The notes under the pieces are model-generated. The model saw nothing but the letters and a program-made list of their open reading frames with translations. It was not told the DNA's origin and made no database searches. A DNA stretch of 27,111 nt from a virus: the IMG/VR virus record IMGVR_UViG_3300042452_000558, positions 1 to 27,111 of that record. One strand, 5' to 3'. Shown one piece after another: positions 19,533-25,406 of this stretch. The position numbers were made by a program, and so were the translations under genes. Each line of letters begins with the position of its first letter. Position 1 is the stretch's first letter.

Positions 19533-20158
19533 TGGATAAGCCGAAAGCCTTGGCGAATATGCCCGACGAGCGGCAGGCCAAACTTTTTGAGGTGCTGATT
19601 CCCACCATGCCTGGGCGGGAGTTTATGCTGTCGCAACTGATGTCTGTGCTTGAGCCGCAGTTTGCGCGCTGGCCTCAAGCTACTTTCACCGCCGATTGGG
19701 GTGAGGGAAGTATAGGGGCCAAGCGGCAACGCATGATTGAGACCAGCAAGGCCGAGTATGTGGCCTTTGTGGATGACGATGACATGGTTTCGCCAGACTA
19801 CCTCGACCGAATCATGCCCTGTCTACAAAGCCACCCGGACTGTGTCGGTATTTCCATGCACGTCACGATGGACGGGCGCGATTGGCATCCATCGCCCATC
19901 TTTCGCCATTCCCTCCGCTTTCGAGAAAACTTCCAGTGGCACGGCCAAGATCGCACCCCACACCACCTTTGCCCACTGAAACGAGAAATCGCCGTCCGCT
20001 CGCGGTTTCCCGATCTGATGTGGGGCGAGGATTACAGTTTTGCTTTGGGGCTACTAACCAACCTCCAGACTGAGGAATGGAGCGGCGATGAACCGCTTTA
20101 TTTTTACAACTACGTCTCAAAGAAGGGCGACCCGCCTACACCTAGCCAACACCTTTGA
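19532..20158 (+). CDS. Small family-2 glycosyltransferase
   Basis: A 208-residue single-domain GT-A enzyme. FEVLIPTMPGREFMLSQLMS opens the nucleotide-sugar fold, GSIGAKRQRMIETSKAEYVA precedes the metal-binding DDDD (81-84) in FVDDDDMVSPDYL, and SRFPDLMWGEDYSFALGLL near residue 165 supplies the acidic acceptor-site motif. It is short for the family and probably lacks acceptor-specific additions. It overlaps the previous stop by one base (TAATG) and so forms a pair with it. Its TGA stop lies in the TTTGACA word that leads the next structural gene. Confidence 0.78.
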   Translation: MDKPKALANMPDERQAKLFEVLIPTMPGREFMLSQLMSVLEPQFARWPQATFTADWGEGSIGAKRQRMIETSKAEYVAFVDDDDMVSPDYLDRIMPCLQSHPDCVGISMHVTMDGRDWHPSPIFRHSLRFRENFQWHGQDRTPHHLCPLKREIAVRSRFPDLMWGEDYSFALGLLTNLQTEEWSGDEPLYFYNYVSKKGDPPTPSQHL

Positions 20159-20160
20159 CA
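20154..20160 (+). promoter_or_regulatory. TTTGACA start-site word, connector gene
   Basis: Contains the stop TGA of the glycosyltransferase gene and ends 13 bases before GTG 20174. No evident hairpin at this copy. Confidence 0.55.
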
Positions 20161-20173
20161 GTAGCCTTCAAAC

Positions 20174-20491
20174 GTGAACCAAGCGGCCCTCACATCGTTT
20201 GCCACCGCAATGGCAAAAAGCATTCGCGACCTTTACGGCTCCACCGTAACCATCGGCGGAACCAATTACACGGCGGCGGTTGCTACTGGCGAGCCAGCCT
20301 TTGACCTCGAGTCTGGCGGCTTCCGCAGCCCGGTGAGCTTTGTTGTCCGCGTGCTGAAGCAGGACATGGCAACCGCCCCGGTTCCCAAAACTGCCGTGGT
20401 CATCAACAGCAAAAACTACCGAGTCATGTCGGTGCGCCAGAATTTTAGCGCCGTGGCGCAAGAGTGGATTATTGAGGTTGAAACTCCATGA
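20174..20491 (+). CDS. Head-tail connector protein (putative)
   Basis: A 105-residue protein with mostly beta character (STVTIGGTNYTAAVATGEPA, then VSFVVRVLKQDM, then TAVVINSKNYRVMSVRQNFS). The size and the position after the capsid resemble lambda gpFII-type attachment proteins. It is followed by two genes joined through 4-base overlaps that precede the tail tube. Position is the main support. Confidence 0.55.
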   Translation: MNQAALTSFATAMAKSIRDLYGSTVTIGGTNYTAAVATGEPAFDLESGGFRSPVSFVVRVLKQDMATAPVPKTAVVINSKNYRVMSVRQNFSAVAQEWIIEVETP

Positions 20492-20907
20492 ACCCGTGCG
20501 AGATCGAACTAGGCGTGGCGGGCTACCTTGAATCGGTGATTACAATCCCAGCCAACACGCAATTCTTGGAAGCGGTCAATGCCGACGCGATGGACTTGGA
20601 AAAGCAAGCCGTGGTTGCCCGCGCTGAAAACGTCGAATATCGGGGAGCCACCAGCTTTGTCGCCACTCTTGAAATTGCCGTCCGCAGCCCGGCTACAGTC
20701 TTCACTCGCGCCAACCACAGCGACCTCGTCAAAAAAGTCACCACGGCCCTGCAAAACGAGGGGGCTTTTGTCACTGCGTTTAATAACGCCACCACTGGCA
20801 TGGACATGATGGGCGTTGCCCCGGTCAACTACCGCGCCCCGGAGTTCGACAATCGAGCGTGGGTCAACGTGATCAGTGTTGACTGCGGCATTTTGCAAAC
20901 GCCGTGA
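20488..20907 (+). CDS. Tail terminator / minor tail protein (putative)
   Basis: A 139-residue mixed alpha/beta protein. AENVEYRGATSFVATLEIAV and SPATVFTRANHSDLVKKVTT resemble the small tail-completion proteins (gpU-like) that cap the tail tube and join it to the head. The ATGA overlap (20488-20491) and the following GTGA (20904-20907) put it in a tight three-gene connector cluster. The exact counterpart is uncertain. Confidence 0.5.
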   Translation: MNPCEIELGVAGYLESVITIPANTQFLEAVNADAMDLEKQAVVARAENVEYRGATSFVATLEIAVRSPATVFTRANHSDLVKKVTTALQNEGAFVTAFNNATTGMDMMGVAPVNYRAPEFDNRAWVNVISVDCGILQTP

Positions 20908-21566
20908 CCACGCTTGAAGTAGAGACAGAAAAATTCAAAGAGGCGTTTGCGCGGTTTCAACAAACCAGCAAGCGGTCAGTGGCGACAAACCTACGCCAGC
21001 AAGGCAAACTGATCGCGGTAGACATCGCCAAACGCACGCCTCCGGGCGATTTTCAAGCATCGGGGTGGAAAAGGGTTGCTGGCGAGAACGCCGTTAAGGG
21101 CGACATTGCCAAGATCATGCGGCCTTGGAACAACCCGAAAGCACGCACCGATCCGCAACGCATCCATAAAGAATACAAACGAAAGAGAGGAAGGGTTCAG
21201 ACCAGGCTAAAGCGAAACAAGGACGAGCGTTTCCGCATAGATACCCAAACTTACAAGATATACGTTGAACAAATTCGCAATCGCGTCGGCTACATGGCCG
21301 CAGGATGGGCCAAGGCAGCGGCATTTTTAGGCGCTTCGTTGCCGAATTGGATCACGCGCCACAGCGCGCCGGGCACAGGCAATGTTGTCATTCGCGGTGA
21401 GGACATTGAGTTAGACCTTACAAACAACGCCGTCTATCCCGACTCGCGCGGCCTTGTCGACCGCCGTGCCGTTGCCGCGCTCAAAAAACGCTATTGGGCC
21501 ATGATAAAACAGGCCGACAATTATCTAAAGAAAGCAGCCCAAGAAGCAGGCTTCAACGCCTCCTAG
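20904..21566 (+). CDS. Tail completion protein, gpZ/HK97 gp10-like (putative)
   Basis: A 220-residue protein, strongly basic in the middle (IHKEYKRKRGRVQTRLKRNK). The opening FARFQQTSKRSVATNLRQQG with DIAKRTPPGDFQASGW matches the start of phage minor tail/neck proteins, where a long helix precedes a T-P-x-G motif. It sits just before the tail-tube gene, the usual place. An internal segment rich in Ala and Trp (GYMAAGWAKAAAFLG) may pack in the connector. Confidence 0.6.
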   Translation: MTTLEVETEKFKEAFARFQQTSKRSVATNLRQQGKLIAVDIAKRTPPGDFQASGWKRVAGENAVKGDIAKIMRPWNNPKARTDPQRIHKEYKRKRGRVQTRLKRNKDERFRIDTQTYKIYVEQIRNRVGYMAAGWAKAAAFLGASLPNWITRHSAPGTGNVVIRGEDIELDLTNNAVYPDSRGLVDRRAVAALKKRYWAMIKQADNYLKKAAQEAGFNAS

Positions 21567-21569
21567 CCG

Positions 21570-21590
21570 TTTGACAAAGCCCGCGAGGGC
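21570..21590 (+). promoter_or_regulatory. TTTGACA word plus GNRA-loop hairpin before the tail-tube gene
   Basis: TTTGACA (21570-21576) is followed by GCCC-GCGA-GGGC (21579-21590), a 4-bp stem with a GCGA tetraloop that directly abuts ATG 21591. It closely resembles the leader at 15739-15757. Confidence 0.6.
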
Positions 21591-22136
21591 ATGGCTATCA
21601 GCTACGGTTCCAGCGCAGACGGAAAACAAATCGCCAAGTCTTATGAATGGCTGGCCGTTCAGGACAACCAAGGTGCTGTTGCCGACAACATCCTCAAGCA
21701 CACCCGCACCGAAACCACGACTGAAACCGTGGAATCAACTTGGGGTTGCCCGACTTTGGATAGCGAAGAAGTGCTCAACGCTACCGTCACTTGGACCGTG
21801 GACGAGGCGCTTGTTGAGGCTTCTGCCAGCGGAACGGCTCCGCAGGCTATCCGGTATTACAATCCAAAGGCCGAGTGCTCGGTCACTTACTTGGGGAGCT
21901 CCAACCAGGACAGCACTTTTACTTTCGACAGCGTCGAGTTTGAAACCGTCTCAAGCGAAGTCGCAGAAACTTTGGGCGATGTGCAAAAGGTGACCGTGCG
22001 CGGCGTTGCTTACGGCGCGACCAACGGCCTTACCACTGGCACAGCCTCCAGCGGCACGATCCGCAAAGAGAAGCGTTTTTCCAACACCGACTTCGTCCGC
22101 ACCTCGACAACCACTGTCGCCTTTAGCGGTTCCTAA
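21591..22136 (+). CDS. Major tail (tube) protein (putative)
   Basis: A 181-residue protein, almost all beta and rich in Thr/Ser/Val (TTTETVESTWGCPTLDSEEV, then VTYLGSSNQDSTFTFDSVEF), followed by VTVRGVAYGA. Length and composition match siphovirus tube proteins, and it is followed by a probable chaperone and the tape measure, the standard order. The start is preceded by the TTTGACA/hairpin leader. Confidence 0.65.
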   Translation: MAISYGSSADGKQIAKSYEWLAVQDNQGAVADNILKHTRTETTTETVESTWGCPTLDSEEVLNATVTWTVDEALVEASASGTAPQAIRYYNPKAECSVTYLGSSNQDSTFTFDSVEFETVSSEVAETLGDVQKVTVRGVAYGATNGLTTGTASSGTIRKEKRFSNTDFVRTSTTTVAFSGS

Positions 22137-22140
22137 GGAG
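22135..22140 (+). promoter_or_regulatory. Shine-Dalgarno AAGGAG, rare in this window
   Basis: AAGGAG lies eight bases before ATG 22149. It is the only strong Shine-Dalgarno I found at a gene start here, which shows the host ribosome probably can use one and makes the other start-site words more notable. Confidence 0.6.
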
Positions 22141-22148
22141 CAGCGCCA

Positions 22149-22700
22149 ATGGATGCGCTGGCCGCTGAAGCGTTCCTAAACGCCGAGCATTCTGTTTACG
22201 GGCTGCGGATGCGCCCGCTGTCGCTCGGCCATGCCTTTGCTTTAGAGGCTATCGGTTCACCATTTTACACAGGGGCGCTCGGTGACGCCTCGCAGCTTCG
22301 TTTGGCGGCGTGGATATGTTCCCGGCCCGCGTTGTCGTCTTTTGATGCTTCCGGGCTGCGGTTTCGTCTTTGGTCGTATTTGGCGGGAAAAATGGATTTC
22401 GACACACAGGCCGCGCGGTGGGCCGTCTATGTTGCCGATTATTGCGCGCCTCCGCAGTTTTGGAGCAAGCAGACCAAAGAAAAAGCCGAGCCGTCTAAGA
22501 TTCCATCAGCCATCACTACGGTTGTGCGCCTTATGCGCTTGGGGATGACCGAGCGCGAGGCATGGCAAACGCCCGTGGGCGCGGCCTCATGGTATGAGAT
22601 TGCCGCTTACGAAACCGAGACGGGCAACAAATTAGACATTGTGACCGACAGCGAGCGGATCGCGATCATCCGCCAGAAAGCAAAACGCAAAAATGGCTGA
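22149..22700 (+). CDS. Tail assembly chaperone (putative)
   Basis: A 183-residue, mainly helical protein between the tube and tape-measure genes, where siphoviruses encode assembly chaperones. MRPLSLGHAFALEAIGSPF opens it, and VRLMRLGMTEREAWQTPVGA with YEIAAYETETGNKLDI near the end is typical of such proteins. No canonical -1 slippery heptamer is seen at the 3' end, so a frameshifted second form is not supported. It overlaps the tape-measure start by eight bases. Confidence 0.55.
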   Translation: MDALAAEAFLNAEHSVYGLRMRPLSLGHAFALEAIGSPFYTGALGDASQLRLAAWICSRPALSSFDASGLRFRLWSYLAGKMDFDTQAARWAVYVADYCAPPQFWSKQTKEKAEPSKIPSAITTVVRLMRLGMTEREAWQTPVGAASWYEIAAYETETGNKLDIVTDSERIAIIRQKAKRKNG

Positions 22701-24123
22701 AGTAAACGTAAAGATCAAAGCGCAGAACCAGACGCGCACTGGTTTCCAGCAGGCGCTCGGTGACGCTCAACGCTTTGGCAATACTGCCTCTGGGTCTTTA
22801 CGCTCCGCCTTTGCTGGCGTGGCGTCAGACATCAAAAGCAGCATCGGGGGCGCTTTGGCCGGGCTTGCCTCAATCGGAGCTATCAAAAGCGTCATCGACC
22901 AGTTTGGACGCATTCAAGACCTGTCGGAGCAATTTGGAGTGTCCGCCGAGACGCTGCAAAGGTTTGGTCAACTTGCAAGCGAAAGCGGATCAAGCATTGA
23001 CCAGATGGCGGCGGCATTTTCTCGACTGACTATTAACATCCAAAAAGCCCAAGGCGAAACTGGCGCGCAGGCAGACGCCATGCGGACGCTCGGTTTGTCG
23101 GCCAGCGAGATGGCAAATCTTTCCCCAGAACAGGCGTTCTTGAAATTGGCCGATGCGCTTAAAAGCTCTGGCGGCACAAATGAGGCTTATTCAGCGACAT
23201 TGGCGCTTATTGGCAACAGACAGCAAAACCTCATTCCGTTGCTGCAACAAGGAGCCGAAGCCATCAAGGCGCAGTCGCAGGGCATTGCGGTTGCGAGTGA
23301 TGAAACGGTTGCCAAGGTGGATGCCATTTACGACAGGTTCCAACGACTCGGACAGCAGCTTGCCGTAGGCCTTGGCCCCGGCATTGCGCTCATTGGGCAA
23401 ACTTTGCTTGGGGCTTTTTCAGTCATTCAGTCAGCCGTTACGCAGCTTTCAACATTTTTGGGCAGCAGCTTTGCCGCTGCGGGACAGGCTATGTCTGGCA
23501 ATTTTGCCGCCGCAGGCGAGATCATGCGCGGAGAAGCACAAACTGCCGCGCAGGAATGGGAAAATCTTAAAAATAAGCTTAACGAAATCAACGCGCCTGC
23601 TCCTGTGCGTCAGGCTCGCGGAGCATTGGGACAAATTGAGGCACAGCTAGACGATCAAAACACTGAAAAAACAAAACGCGACGCAGATCGTGAAGCTCAA
23701 AAACTTTCTGAAGAACGGGAAAGAATTGCAAAAAGCAAAAGCGAGTTAGACCAAGAAATTCGCTTAAAAGAAGCAAGGCTTCGCGGAGACAAAAAGGCAG
23801 AAGAAAACATTTTGCAACAGCAAGACATGAATCGCGTTTTAGAAGCAGGCGGTTCATTCGAGCAGGCGGCAAACATGGCATCCTTGAATGCACTTGAACG
23901 CCAAATTCAAGCACAGCAGGCAATCAATCAAGGCGCAGGCTTTCAAGGCTCCTCCGGCGCATCCGCCTTCCAGCGTGTCGGCCTCGCCACCAACGAGTTC
24001 TTCGACACACGCAAGCCTAAAGACCCAGCCGCCGACACCAAACGGGCGGCAGACTTTGCCAAGCAAATCTTAGAGGTTCTTAAAAAAGGCGAACCCCTAG
24101 TTCTCAACCCGACAAGCAGCTAA
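22693..24123 (+). CDS. Tape measure protein
   Basis: A 476-residue protein, long, helical and Ala/Gln-rich. The N-terminus (VNVKIKAQNQTRTGFQQALG) and FGRIQDLSEQFGVSAETLQR with LASESGSSIDQMAAAFSRLT match phage tail-length proteins. Hydrophobic segments occupy about 45-65 and 225-260. A charged coiled coil (about 310-390) follows. At roughly 1.5 angstrom per residue the tail would be about 70 nm, short for a siphovirus. The ATG lies in an A-rich context and overlaps the previous gene by eight bases. Confidence 0.85.
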   Translation: MAEVNVKIKAQNQTRTGFQQALGDAQRFGNTASGSLRSAFAGVASDIKSSIGGALAGLASIGAIKSVIDQFGRIQDLSEQFGVSAETLQRFGQLASESGSSIDQMAAAFSRLTINIQKAQGETGAQADAMRTLGLSASEMANLSPEQAFLKLADALKSSGGTNEAYSATLALIGNRQQNLIPLLQQGAEAIKAQSQGIAVASDETVAKVDAIYDRFQRLGQQLAVGLGPGIALIGQTLLGAFSVIQSAVTQLSTFLGSSFAAAGQAMSGNFAAAGEIMRGEAQTAAQEWENLKNKLNEINAPAPVRQARGALGQIEAQLDDQNTEKTKRDADREAQKLSEERERIAKSKSELDQEIRLKEARLRGDKKAEENILQQQDMNRVLEAGGSFEQAANMASLNALERQIQAQQAINQGAGFQGSSGASAFQRVGLATNEFFDTRKPKDPAADTKRAADFAKQILEVLKKGEPLVLNPTSS

Positions 24124-24136
24124 CCACTCAAACACC

Positions 24137-24775
24137 ATGTCACAATACACAGTTCCGGGCGGCGGAATAATCAACTCAGGCGACAAACTTATCACTCGCA
24201 AAGTGGTTGTCGCCACAGGCGGTTCAGACCCATCGGCCCCAGGCGGGGCAGGACGCCTTACCAACGTGACTATCACCGCCGAGCCGGGCGGCATCAAGCG
24301 CGGCGTGTTTGAATACACGCAGGGCGGCGGTGGAGACGCCAACTACAATGCTTACGGCAAGAAGATTGAGCTAATGGGCGGGAGCCGGGAAGTTCCGATC
24401 TACAACCATCCGAATTTTGCGGCACTGACCAAAGAGAAAATTTTGTCGGTTCAAAAGGCCGTTGAAGAAAAGCAAAACAGGAGCTTCACAGACTCAGACC
24501 AACAGAAACTTTTTGAGTTTTTGAGTCGCGGCACTGAATACTTTCTTGCGCCGTCAGTAGTTGCAAGAGTGTCAGAAATTGAAAGCAATATTCCAAGCCT
24601 CTCTGGCCTTTGCAATGTAGACAATCCATCTGGCATTAGTGCGCCAGATGGAACTTTTTGGGTGTTGACCGGAATTTCGGCAACGCCGGTTGGCGACAAA
24701 TACGAGGTAACAAGGGAATACACATCAATTCCGTCTGGCTGGGATGATGTCGAGTTCCTCTACACCAACTGGTAA
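24137..24775 (+). CDS. Tail protein of unknown type
   Basis: A 212-residue protein. The Gly-rich beta N-terminal half (VPGGGIINSGDKLITRKVVV, GGAGRLTNVTITAEPGGIKR, VFEYTQGGGGDANYNA) suits a virion structural protein. A helical middle follows (ALTKEKILSVQKAVEEKQNR), then a beta C-terminus ending in VEFLYTNW. It follows the tape measure, so a distal-tail or baseplate role is likely. No family recognised. Confidence 0.55.
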   Translation: MSQYTVPGGGIINSGDKLITRKVVVATGGSDPSAPGGAGRLTNVTITAEPGGIKRGVFEYTQGGGGDANYNAYGKKIELMGGSREVPIYNHPNFAALTKEKILSVQKAVEEKQNRSFTDSDQQKLFEFLSRGTEYFLAPSVVARVSEIESNIPSLSGLCNVDNPSGISAPDGTFWVLTGISATPVGDKYEVTREYTSIPSGWDDVEFLYTNW

Positions 24776-24779
24776 TAAC

Positions 24780-25400
24780 GTGGCCCAATTCGACGGCATC
24801 CGTTTTCAGCCTAGCCGCCCGCTCCTTAAAGAGGTCAGCGCGGACCGACTCAACGCGATTTTGTCGGAGATCAAAAAGAACCGCCCTCGAGGAGAGCGTG
24901 GAATCACGGTGCGGCAGGCAGGGGATGCGACCTACATCGGCCTTGCCGCCCCAACGGGCAGCAGCGGCTTTCAAGAGCAGACTCACGCCTTCAAGATCAA
25001 CGTCTCAAGCCCGGATGCAAACCAATACGAGGCAACAGTCTCGCCCGGAACAATCAACAGCCTTTTGCCGAGCAACTGTTTCGATGGGGCCGAGCTTCGC
25101 AAGTTTTCGGTAACCGCAAACCAACTTGTTTACATCAACCTAAACTGCACTTCGGACGGCCAAAAAATCACCTCGGCCACTATTGCGGCAGAAGCAACCG
25201 CTGCGCTCCCGCAGTCGCCAACGCTGTTCAGTTTGCCAACTGCGCCAACCTTTTTGATTGGAGTAGTCTACAACTCCTCCGTTTACCAGGCGGTGACCGA
25301 CAACATCACCGTCTCTGGAAAACAAGCCTTTATCAAAAATGCCACCGGCAACGTCCAGCCGGGGCAGCTTGGCTACGAAATTTGGTATAACTGGGGGTGA
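24780..25400 (+). CDS. Tail-associated structural protein (putative)
   Basis: A 206-residue protein from GTG 24780. It opens MAQFDGIRFQPSRPLLKEVS and SADRLNAILSEIKKNRPRGE, a short helical adaptor. GITVRQAGDATYIGLAAP leads into beta-rich sequence (FKINVSSPDANQYEATVSPG, and ISGKQ-like strands near the end). Short N-terminal adaptors before beta domains are common in tail spike or collar proteins. GTG 24780 begins four bases after the previous stop and is preferred to upstream in-frame starts inside that gene. Confidence 0.5.
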   Translation: MAQFDGIRFQPSRPLLKEVSADRLNAILSEIKKNRPRGERGITVRQAGDATYIGLAAPTGSSGFQEQTHAFKINVSSPDANQYEATVSPGTINSLLPSNCFDGAELRKFSVTANQLVYINLNCTSDGQKITSATIAAEATAALPQSPTLFSLPTAPTFLIGVVYNSSVYQAVTDNITVSGKQAFIKNATGNVQPGQLGYEIWYNWG

Positions 25401-25406
25401 TCGTCC

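Noticed and set aside
14236-21576. TTTGACA copies as sigma70 -35 promoter boxes
   Set aside because: TTGACA is the -35 consensus, but a -10 would fall inside the genes and none is visible there. The constant 13-15 base gap to start codons fits mRNA-level action better.
22680-22700. Programmed frameshift between tail chaperone and tape measure
   Set aside because: The A-run near the end of the chaperone gene is not a canonical -1 slippery heptamer, and the tape-measure frame is +1. A simple 8-base overlap explains it.
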